Shown here: positions 1 through 4,795 of the stretch, piece after piece
Numbering within the stretch: the stretch's first letter is position 1
Layout: each line of letters starts with the position of its first letter
Assembly: GCA_016194725.1 (NCBI GenBank)
Contig: JACQAW010000323.1
Span: 1-5,704 of the forward strand
Source of the DNA: Deltaproteobacteria bacterium
GTDB lineage: Bacteria; Bdellovibrionota; UBA1018; UBA923
Length of the DNA: 5,704 bases
Direction of reading: 5' to 3'
Program-made: the position numbers and the translations under genes
The notes under the pieces: model-generated
What the model was told of the DNA's origin: nothing
Seen by the model: the letters and a program-made list of their open reading frames with translations, nothing else
Databases searched by the model: none

Positions 1-816
1 GCCTTCGCCGGTACCTCTGTCCAGGACGTTGAAGTCTTTCGCCTGCGCAATCATTTTGGGAATTCGGCGCGTACAGCGAGCTTTCAGCTCTATCGCGATG
101 AAGAACAAGTCGTGCACACTTACACCTGCACCTTCCGCTCGGCCAAGCTCGACGACTTCTCGGTAGGCGAGGCCCAGTTGGCCTTCACGCCGCAGGGCGA
201 CGGTTTTCGTAACCGCATTCCCGGTTTCACGGCGCTTATCGAACGCGGCGTGTTTCATCCCGATGAGTTCGTGGGGTTTCAAGCGGCCGCGACCCCAGGC
301 GAGATCCAAGAGCTCGAGATCTTCCGCCAGCTGAACGACGGCACATTGCTAGTCGAGCGAGCGCTCGTCACGGCGCCCTATTCGCTCAGCCCGGCCGGAC
401 AAGATCGATGGCGCATGCTTGAGCAGCACCATGAACCAGCCGTCGCGTTTCATGACGAAAAACCCGGAAACGAAAGACTGCAAGGGCTTGTGACGGGCTA
501 TACGGTCTGCGAAAAACAAAATGTCGTGGCAGACTACAACCCCGCCTTTACGGGCGGGCTGTCTTATGTCTTTCGCAGCGTGGAGTTCTACCCGGGCAAT
601 CGCGTGCATTACGGCCGGCTTGCCGAACGGCTTGGCTCTTCAAGGGGAAGTTCGCTACTTTTCCGATGGCGCCGTCGAGCAGGGTACGCTGGCGCGACGA
701 ACCGTCGTCCAGGGCATGGCTTTCATCAATGGAATTGTTTTTTATCAGATTGTTGGCGGTGCTACGCAAATCCGGGCTGGAACTCTCGCCGAACCGACGC
801 GCATCGGCGACTATAA
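1..816 (+). CDS. Repeat protein of unknown function, N-terminal part (5' truncated, frameshifted near 628)
   Basis: The first reading frame is open from base 1, so the gene begins upstream of the window; the GTG at 112 is internal and not a convincing start. The genuine protein runs to about base 627. Beyond that the frame turns into arginine- and tryptophan-rich text ending at a stop at 814-816, while the repeat pattern continues in the next frame. The translated part holds degenerate beta-rich segments (for example E-L-E-I-F-R near residue 104 and A-V-A-F-H-D near 145, counted from base 1), then the first clear repeat, V-E-F-Y...G-R-L-A-E, at 580-627. I do not recognise the family. No catalytic motif or membrane segment is visible, and any signal peptide would lie outside the window. 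It belongs with the 521-1396 segment as one broken or mis-sequenced gene. Confidence 0.6.
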   Translation, partial: AFAGTSVQDVEVFRLRNHFGNSARTASFQLYRDEEQVVHTYTCTFRSAKLDDFSVGEAQLAFTPQGDGFRNRIPGFTALIERGVFHPDEFVGFQAAATPGEIQELEIFRQLNDGTLLVERALVTAPYSLSPAGQDRWRMLEQHHEPAVAFHDEKPGNERLQGLVTGYTVCEKQNVVADYNPAFTGGLSYVFRSVEFYPGNRVHYGRLAERLGSSRGSSLLFRWRRRAGYAGATNRRPGHGFHQWNCFLSDCWRCYANPGWNSRRTDAHRRL

Positions 817-1396
817 CTACGTTGGCGATATTTCATTCCACGACGGCGGCAAGGTGAATTCGGGAACCTTCGCCGAGATCGCCGAAATCGGTGGTATCAA
901 ATACAAGGGGAGCGTGCAGTTTTACGTTAGCGGCAAACTGGCTTACGCAACGCTCTTTGAGCCGACCCGGATCAACGGATTATTATTTCGCGATGTTTTG
1001 ACTTTCGACAGGGAAGGCTTTCTCCTCAGAGGCAATCTCGCTGAGCCCACCGAAAGATATGGCGCCCATTTCAAGGCGCAGCTGGTTTCGCTTTTTCGCG
1101 ATGGAACGATCGAAAACGGAGTGATCGACAGGTCCACCCTTCCCATCACGGAGAAGCGCTCTTGCGATTTCAGCTCGGAATGGGCCGTCGGTCATAGTCT
1201 TCACGCCCGCGAGGCGCAGTTCTTTGACGGTGGAAAAATCCAGTCCGGAATTCTCGTGAGCGATTGCCGAATCTGGAGTCCCGATGGTCGCAGCTATTAC
1301 GATTTTGATCCGGGATACTGGGTCGAGCTCAATGAGTCTGGACGCCTTCTGAAGCAAGAAAAGCTGGGCATCCAATTGCCGGGTTTGGCGGACTGA
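521..1396 (+). CDS. Repeat protein of unknown function, C-terminal part (downstream of the frameshift)
   Basis: This frame can be read from an ATG at 521, but repeat-like sequence begins only around 641-650. The stretch 521-640 is out-of-frame shadow of the upstream segment, and no Shine-Dalgarno precedes 521. From 650 the protein is a run of roughly 28-residue units whose core is hydrophobic-x-F-Y/H-x-x-G-K/A-V/L-x-x-G-T-L-A-E-x-T-x-I-x-G. A more divergent C-terminal section follows with one more unit near 1214-1297 (F-F-D-G-G-K-I-Q-S-G) and a short tail ending at TGA 1394-1396. The F-Y-x-x-G-K-L core is loosely like MORN-variant repeats, so a repetitive beta fold is plausible, but this is inference. 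No enzyme motif is seen. nadE starts 58 bases downstream on the same strand, with no evident terminator between them. Confidence 0.65.
   Translation: MSWQTTTPPLRAGCLMSFAAWSSTRAIACITAGLPNGLALQGEVRYFSDGAVEQGTLARRTVVQGMAFINGIVFYQIVGGATQIRAGTLAEPTRIGDYNYVGDISFHDGGKVNSGTFAEIAEIGGIKYKGSVQFYVSGKLAYATLFEPTRINGLLFRDVLTFDREGFLLRGNLAEPTERYGAHFKAQLVSLFRDGTIENGVIDRSTLPITEKRSCDFSSEWAVGHSLHAREAQFFDGGKIQSGILVSDCRIWSPDGRSYYDFDPGYWVELNESGRLLKQEKLGIQLPGLAD
580..1297 (+). repeat. Protein-level tandem array of ~28-residue (84-base) units
   Basis: Unit borders read from the translation are 580-649 (shortened, contains the frameshift), 650-733, 734-829 (32 residues, with a 4-residue insertion), 830-913, 914-997, 998-1081, then a degenerate unit from 1082 and another at 1214-1297. 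Four complete units are exactly 28 codons long. Conserved positions are the aromatic pair near residues 3-4, G-K/A-V/L at 7-9, G-T-L-A-E at 12-16, and P-T-R-I followed by G at 17-22. The DNA copies are well diverged, so this is an old repeat at protein level and not a recent tandem duplication. Confidence 0.7.
628..649 (+). other. Frameshift site inside the repeat protein
   Basis: Repeat text is in frame 1 up to L-A-E ending at 627 and resumes in frame 2 at V-R-Y-F from 650. In intact 28-residue units 12 residues (36 bases) separate these two landmarks; here there are 22 bases. A 14-base deletion therefore explains both the missing length and the frame change. A single extra base, for example in the GGGG run at 644-647, would also restore the frame but leave the unit five residues short. 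A direct repeat CGGCTTG lies at 616-622 and 628-634. A sequencing or assembly error cannot be excluded. Confidence 0.6.
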
Positions 1397-1454
1397 CCGA
1401 TTTAGGTACCAATGGGGTTGCGTGGCCCATTCTCCAGCGGTAACTTATTCGATA

Positions 1455-3176
1455 ATGAGAGTCGCGCTCTGCCAGCTGAATACCGTTGTCGGCGGATTTA
1501 TCCACAATGTGGATAAAATCTGCGATTTCCTGCGTCGCGCTGCCGCCGAAAAAGCCGAGCTCGCCATTTTCCCCGAGCTTTGCCTGTCGTCTTATCCGCC
1601 GCTGGATTTGCTCGACCGGCCTGGTTTTGTGGGGGCCAACGCCGAAGCTTTGCTGAGTCTGCAGCGTCAGATCAACGATATTCCCAATGCGCCCGAAACC
1701 ATTGTTTTGGGCAGTATCATGGGCAATCCCAGCCCCAAGGGCCGCGCGATCCACAACGCCGCAGTCGTGCTGCATAAGAACGAAACGGCGGTTTTCCAGC
1801 CCAAGCGCCTGCTGCCCACTTACGATGTGTTCGATGAGGCTCGCTACTTCGAGCCGGGCAAGGAGACGCAATTGTGGGATTCGCCTTGGGGCAAGGTGGG
1901 TTTGTCTGTCTGCGAAGACGCTTGGTACGACGACACCCGCCTGGGCCGGCATCTGTACAGCTCCGATCCCGCCGCCGATCTGAAGGGCGCAAGCTTCGTT
2001 ATCAACATCAGCGCGTCACCGTTTGAAATCAACAAGCGCAAAAGGCGTCAGCAGCTGCTTGCCGGGTTCGTGAAGCGAATCGGCGCACCGCTGATTTACG
2101 TCAATCAGGTGGGCGCCAATGACGAAATTCTTTTCGACGGCGGCAGCCTGGTTTACTCGGCGGCCGGCGAGGTGCTTTACGAAATGCCAAGTTTTCGCGA
2201 AGGCATCGCGATTATCGATTTCGCTCCGGGCAAGGCGACCACGGTTACCGAGGTCGCGGCCTGGCAGACCGGCGAGACCGAAAAGACCTGGGATAAAATG
2301 TTCGTCGGCTCGCAGAAACCGCAGAGGACGTCGGATGCCGAAGGCGACCTGGAGCTTTTGCATAAGGCGCTCGTAACCGGCATTCGCGATTATTTTCGCA
2401 AGACCGGCTTCAAACGCGCGGTGGTAGGCCTTTCCGGTGGAATTGATTCGGCGGTCATCGCCAGCCTCGCGGCCGAAGCCCTGGGGCCGCGCAACGTCCT
2501 GGGCGTTTCAATGCCCAGTCAGTACTCGTCGTCGCACAGCCTGTCCGATGCCGAGGCGCTGGCGCGCGCCATCGGCTGCGAGTATCGCGTGCTTTCGCTC
2601 AAATTCGTTTTCTCGGCCCTGCTCATGGAACTCAAGCCTGCTTTTGGCGGCCTGCCGCCCGATGTGACTGAAGAAAACATCCAGGCCCGAATGCGCGGGG
2701 TAATGCTGATGGCTCTGGCCAACAAACGTAACGGGCTGGTTTTAACCACCGGAAACAAGTCCGAGCTGGGCGTGGGTTACTGCACCACCTATGGCGACAT
2801 GGCCGGCGCGCTGGCACCTCTAGGCGACGTCTACAAAACTTTGGTGTATAAACTGGCGCTCGGTATCAACAAGCACAACCCATGGATTCCGCAGTCCACA
2901 CTTACGAAGCCGCCCAGCGCCGAGCTGCGTCCGAACCAGACCGATCAGGACTCGCTGCCGCCATACGAAATTCTGGACAAGCTGCTCGAAATGCACTTCG
3001 AGGGCCTGGCTGAAGAGCAGGAACTCATTCGCGCCGGGTTTGCCGCCGACGTCGTTAAGAAAATTTTGCACTTGGTTCGGAGCTCGGAATTCAAGCGCCG
3101 CCAGGCGGCCCCCGCGCTTAAAGTCACCAGCAAGGCATTCGGTTTGGGACGCCGTATACCCGTGGCCAAGTCCTGA
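1455..3176 (+). CDS. nadE: Glutamine-dependent NAD+ synthetase
   Basis: Cytoplasmic enzyme that makes the last step of NAD+ synthesis: deamido-NAD+ (nicotinic acid adenine dinucleotide) plus ATP and glutamine gives NAD+. It has 573 residues, usual for the two-domain bacterial form. The N-terminal nitrilase-type glutaminase (about residues 1-265) shows the Glu-Lys-Cys triad at E41 (F-P-E-L), K117 (Q-P-K-R-L-L-P) and C153 (S-V-C-E-D-A-W). The C-terminal ATP-pyrophosphatase domain (about 295-573) has the P-loop S-G-G-I-D-S at 327-332, the T-T-G-N-K-S-E motif near 431-437, Y-G-D-M-A-G at 446-451 and a typical K-R-R-Q...K-A-F-G...R-R end. I chose ATG 1455 because M-R-V-A-L-C-Q-L-N matches the family N-terminus; a GTG at 1422 would add 11 unconserved residues. 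Neither start has a clear Shine-Dalgarno. All key residues are present, so it should be active. Confidence 0.97.
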   Translation: MRVALCQLNTVVGGFIHNVDKICDFLRRAAAEKAELAIFPELCLSSYPPLDLLDRPGFVGANAEALLSLQRQINDIPNAPETIVLGSIMGNPSPKGRAIHNAAVVLHKNETAVFQPKRLLPTYDVFDEARYFEPGKETQLWDSPWGKVGLSVCEDAWYDDTRLGRHLYSSDPAADLKGASFVINISASPFEINKRKRRQQLLAGFVKRIGAPLIYVNQVGANDEILFDGGSLVYSAAGEVLYEMPSFREGIAIIDFAPGKATTVTEVAAWQTGETEKTWDKMFVGSQKPQRTSDAEGDLELLHKALVTGIRDYFRKTGFKRAVVGLSGGIDSAVIASLAAEALGPRNVLGVSMPSQYSSSHSLSDAEALARAIGCEYRVLSLKFVFSALLMELKPAFGGLPPDVTEENIQARMRGVMLMALANKRNGLVLTTGNKSELGVGYCTTYGDMAGALAPLGDVYKTLVYKLALGINKHNPWIPQSTLTKPPSAELRPNQTDQDSLPPYEILDKLLEMHFEGLAEEQELIRAGFAADVVKKILHLVRSSEFKRRQAAPALKVTSKAFGLGRRIPVAKS

Positions 3177-3183
3177 CTTGCCC
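3164..3183 (+). terminator. Hairpin across the nadE stop codon (weak terminator candidate)
   Basis: GGCCAAGT (3164-3171) pairs with ACTTGCCC (3176-3183) around the loop CCTG, with one C-C mismatch, and the nadE stop TGA (3174-3176) overlaps the loop and the start of the 3' arm. It is followed by TTCAATG and not by a T-tract, so Rho-independent termination is doubtful. It could instead stabilise the 3' end of the nadE message. Confidence 0.25.
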
Positions 3184-3194
3184 TTCAATGACTG

Positions 3195-3216
3195 GTCTGG
3201 CAGTACTGTGCCTGAC
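3195..3216. repeat. Imperfect 22-base palindrome downstream of nadE
   Basis: GTC-T-GGCA at 3195-3202 is mirrored by TGCC-T-GAC at 3209-3216 around the six-base centre GTACTG. There is one symmetrical T-T mismatch. It can be read as an RNA hairpin or as a dyad binding site for a dimeric regulator. No T-tract follows, so it is not a standard terminator. Confidence 0.4.
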
Positions 3217-3228
3217 ACGAGGTAATTG

Positions 3229-3465
3229 ATGTTGTTCGAGCTTCTGGGTCGATTGATTGAGCGGGTACAGTATGAGTCGCAGAGGGTCCGAAAGGTCGCT
3301 CCGACCATGATTCGCCTGAGTATTTCAGAGCTTGGCGAGCTTTATCATCGTTTTAACCACTGGCGCGGGGCCTGTGACCACGTGGTTACGCCAGGACCGC
3401 GCATTCGAAAGCGGGCGCGGCGCCAAAAAGTTAAGACGGCACGCGGCTATTCGAAGCGAAAATGA
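3229..3465 (+). CDS. Possible small basic protein (uncertain)
   Basis: ATG 3229 follows GAGG at 3219-3222 with six bases between, an acceptable Shine-Dalgarno, and opens 78 codons. A TTG directly before it could add one residue. The predicted N-terminus is helix-like and partly amphipathic (F-E-L-L-G-R-L-I-E-R). The C-terminus is extremely basic: 12 of the last 21 residues are Arg or Lys, ending in Y-S-K-R-K. I recognise no family. A basic tail next to a ribosomal operon could suggest RNA binding, but GC-rich leader DNA can give arginine-rich text by chance, and the long hairpin 3363-3402 falls inside it. I think a non-coding leader is at least as likely. Confidence 0.25.
   Translation: MLFELLGRLIERVQYESQRVRKVAPTMIRLSISELGELYHRFNHWRGACDHVVTPGPRIRKRARRQKVKTARGYSKRK
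3363..3402 (+). promoter_or_regulatory. Long GC-rich hairpin with a competing 3' partner
   Basis: The arms pair in three blocks: GCGCGG (3363-3368) with CCGCGC (3397-3402), CCTG (3371-3374) with CAGG (3392-3395), and TGACC (3375-3379) with GGTTA (3384-3388, including one G-U pair), closed by the loop ACGT. Small internal bulges separate the blocks. CCGCGC at 3397-3402 can instead pair with a second GCGCGG at 3415-3420, so two folds exclude each other. This arrangement is typical of RNA switches or attenuators, but function is inferred only from geometry. At DNA level the core GTGACCACGTGGTTAC (3374-3389) is also a near-perfect 16-base palindrome. Confidence 0.4.
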
Positions 3466-3494
3466 CGGCCATTTGGGGCAACTAATTACTTTGC

Positions 3495-3523
3495 TTGACG
3501 AATTCCGTTGTGTTAACTAACTC
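3495..3523 (+). promoter_or_regulatory. Candidate sigma-70-type promoter for the infC operon
   Basis: TTGACG at 3495-3500 matches five of six positions of the -35 consensus. At the ideal 17-base spacing the -10 hexamer would be TAACTC (3518-3523), a poor match; the surrounding TTAACTAACT is AT-rich. If used, the transcript would start near 3530, so the hairpin at 3533-3550 would sit at the extreme 5' end of the message. Confidence 0.3.
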
Positions 3524-3532
3524 TTTTATGGC

Positions 3533-3559
3533 ATGTCGGGTAACCGGCATTTCATTTTT
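3533..3559 (+). terminator. Hairpin plus T-tract upstream of infC (terminator or attenuator)
   Basis: ATGTCGG (3533-3539) pairs fully with CCGGCAT (3544-3550), with one G-U pair, around the loop GTAA, which has the stable GNRA form. It is followed by TTCATTTTT to 3559. This has the shape of an intrinsic terminator acting on + strand transcription; the reverse direction has no T-tract. It lies only 13 bases before the infC Shine-Dalgarno. It could end read-through from nadE, act as an attenuator in the infC leader, or protect the 5' end of the infC message if the 3495 promoter is real. Confidence 0.55.
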
Positions 3560-3572
3560 ATAGTCACTTTTT

Positions 3573-3589
3573 AGGAGGATTTTCAGATC
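3573..3589 (+). promoter_or_regulatory. infC ribosome binding site with ATC start codon
   Basis: A perfect AGGAGG at 3573-3578 is followed after eight bases by ATC (3587-3589). An in-frame TAG at 3572-3574 overlaps the Shine-Dalgarno, and only TTT and CAG stand between it and ATC besides the Shine-Dalgarno codons, so no ATG, GTG or TTG start is available. The next GTG in frame (3689) would remove the conserved R-V-N-E-R-I segment of IF3. Confidence 0.85.
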
Positions 3590-4156
3590 GCTGCTCCACT
3601 CGTTACTCCCAGGGGAACTACTCATTCCAAGGACAACAGAGATAAAGACTCACTTCGCGTAAACGAACGCATCCGCGGCGTCCAGCAAGTGCGTGTCATT
3701 GACGAAACCGGTAAAATGATCGGTGTTTATCTCACGCAAGATGCTGTCCGAATGGCAAAAGAGCGAGGCTACGATCTTCTCGAGGTATCACCTACCGCTG
3801 ATCCGCCAGTTTGCAAAATCGCGGATTACGGCAAGTACATGTACGAGAAGAAGAAGAAAGAGCACGACGCGAAGAAAAAACAGACCGTCATCAACGTCAA
3901 GGAAGTGCAGCTTCGGCCACAAACCGAAGAGCATGATTTGGATTACAAGTTCAAACATGTGCAGCGCTTTCTGCAAGAAGGTGACAAAGCAAAAGTTTCA
4001 GTCATGTTTCGTGGGCGCGAAATCGCGTACGTGGAGCACGGACGCAAGTTGCTCGATCGCCTGATCGAGATGGTTAAGGATTGCGGCACCGTAGAATCGC
4101 CGCCGAAACTAGAAGGTAAGCGCCTCACCGTGGTGATCGCGCCAATTCATAAGTAA
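3587..4156 (+). CDS. infC: Translation initiation factor IF-3
   Basis: IF3 binds the 30S subunit, keeps 50S from joining early and checks the start codon and initiator tRNA. From the ATC start the protein has 189 residues, close to the family's usual 170-190. After a short variable leader the IF3 N-domain starts at R-V-N-E-R-I (24-29) and includes G-Y-D-L-L-E-V-S-P (61-69) and P-P-V-C-K-I-A-D-Y-G-K (73-83). A lysine-rich linker (about 84-99) leads to the C-domain with K-E-V-Q-L-R-P (105-111), the D-L-D-Y-K segment, V-M-F-R-G-R-E (139-145) and the terminal V-V-I-A-P. IF3 rejects non-standard start codons, so an ATC start suits the autoregulation known for infC in Escherichia coli, which uses AUU; applying that here is inference. 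rpmI follows after 21 bases. Confidence 0.97.
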   Translation: MAAPLVTPRGTTHSKDNRDKDSLRVNERIRGVQQVRVIDETGKMIGVYLTQDAVRMAKERGYDLLEVSPTADPPVCKIADYGKYMYEKKKKEHDAKKKQTVINVKEVQLRPQTEEHDLDYKFKHVQRFLQEGDKAKVSVMFRGREIAYVEHGRKLLDRLIEMVKDCGTVESPPKLEGKRLTVVIAPIHK

Positions 4157-4177
4157 TAGTCATATAGGAGTTCTGTC

Positions 4178-4381
4178 ATGCCGAAGTTGAAGACAAAAAA
4201 AGCAGCAGCCAAGCGTTTCAAGGTGACCGCCGGCGGCAAAGTAAAGTATAAGAAGGCCGGTAAACGCCATCAGCTGGGTCATCGCAAACGGGCTTGCAAG
4301 AAGCTTGGAAAGCGCAAGGGCGCTTTCGTTCATCCTTCGAGCGCCGGCCATGCCAAGGCCTGCATTCCGTACGCACTTTGA
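4178..4381 (+). CDS. rpmI: 50S ribosomal protein L35 (bL35)
   Basis: A 67-residue protein of the large ribosomal subunit, near the usual 64-67. The start M-P-K-L-K-T-K-K-A-A-A-K-R-F is the family signature and the end A-C-I-P-Y-A-L matches the common A-C-L-P-Y-A ending. The middle is lysine- and arginine-rich for rRNA contact (G-K-R-H-Q-L-G-H-R). The ATG at 4178 follows AGGAG (4166-4170) by seven bases. It lies between infC and rplT in the standard order and is very likely cotranscribed with them. Confidence 0.97.
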   Translation: MPKLKTKKAAAKRFKVTAGGKVKYKKAGKRHQLGHRKRACKKLGKRKGAFVHPSSAGHAKACIPYAL

Positions 4382-4410
4382 TTTTCTAGAGATTTAGAGG
4401 AGTATTTTCA

Positions 4411-4770
4411 ATGCCTAGAGCAAAACGTGGTTATAAAGCCCGTCGTCGTCGTAAAAAAATGTTGGATATGGCCGAAGGGTTCACGCACCGTAGAAAAAAT
4501 ACGGTTCGCCGTGGCTACGAGGCTGTTGATCGCGCCAAGCGCTATGCCTATGCCCATCGCAAGGCACGCAAGCGGGATTTCCGTGCGCTTTGGATCGCAC
4601 GTATCGGTGCTGCCTGCCATCTGAATGGCCTGAATTACAGCACGTTGATCGCCAAGCTTTCTGATGCGAAAATTCAGCTCGATCGCAAGATCCTTTCCGA
4701 TCTGGCGATCTTTGATCCAGCGGCTTTCACCGCCGTGGTCAATCAGGCTGTAGCTGCTCGCGCTGCTTAA
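4411..4770 (+). CDS. rplT: 50S ribosomal protein L20 (bL20)
   Basis: A 119-residue primary-binding protein needed for early 50S assembly; it contacts 23S rRNA. It begins M-P-R-A-K-R-G-Y-K-A-R-R-R-R-K-K, the basic extended tail of the family. It continues with A-E-G-F-T-H-R-R-K-N (21-30), Y-A-Y-A-H-R-K-A-R-K-R-D-F-R-A-L-W-I-A-R-I (45-65) and the globular end with L-N-Y-S-T-L-I. Start ATG 4411 follows the strong AGAGGAG (4396-4402) by eight bases. In other bacteria L20 represses its own operon by binding the leader or an rpmI operator. No proven L20 site can be named here, but the structured region upstream of infC is the natural place to look. Confidence 0.98.
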   Translation: MPRAKRGYKARRRRKKMLDMAEGFTHRRKNTVRRGYEAVDRAKRYAYAHRKARKRDFRALWIARIGAACHLNGLNYSTLIAKLSDAKIQLDRKILSDLAIFDPAAFTAVVNQAVAARAA

Positions 4771-4795
4771 GCTTAAAAGCTGATATCGACGCACC

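Larger units (their letters stand above)
3177..3586 (+). other. 410-base structured intergenic region / infC leader
   Basis: No clearly conserved gene lies here. From left to right it holds an imperfect palindrome (3195-3216), a doubtful 78-codon ORF (3229-3465), a small hairpin GGTCG/CGACC at 3294-3306, a hairpin with stem CTGA/TCAG at 3316-3328 that can be extended by TTCGC/GCGAG (3311-3315 with 3335-3339), a long GC-rich hairpin (3363-3402) whose 3' arm can also pair with 3415-3420, a -35-like box at 3495, a hairpin plus T-tract (3533-3559), and the infC Shine-Dalgarno. I checked for tRNA, SRP, RNase P and tmRNA signatures by eye and saw none. The number of stems suggests a regulatory leader or a small RNA, which is inference. 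Confidence 0.45.

Noticed and set aside
1422..1454. GTG at 1422 as the nadE start
   Set aside because: It adds 11 residues not typical of the family, whereas ATG 1455 begins the standard M-R-V-A-L-C-Q-L-N; neither has a good Shine-Dalgarno.
1451..1456. GATAAT as a -10 box
   Set aside because: Five of six bases match, but it overlaps the nadE start codon and no -35 box lies at proper distance, so it could not drive nadE sensibly.
1329..1952. Minus-strand ORF of 207 codons over the nadE start
   Set aside because: It overlaps the strongly conserved nitrilase domain of nadE on the other strand and shows no motif of its own.
3280..3306. Resemblance of GGTCCGAAAGGTCG to the conserved SRP RNA core
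   Set aside because: The diagnostic GGAAGGAAGCAGC part is missing, and the following hairpin does not fit the SRP fold.
2820..3308. Minus-strand ORF of 162 codons from the intergenic gap into nadE
   Set aside because: Most of it is antisense to the nadE synthetase domain; the extra part in the gap has no coding character.
3689..4156. Start of infC at GTG 3689
   Set aside because: It would remove the conserved R-V-N-E-R-I segment and leave the perfect AGGAGG at 3573 unused.
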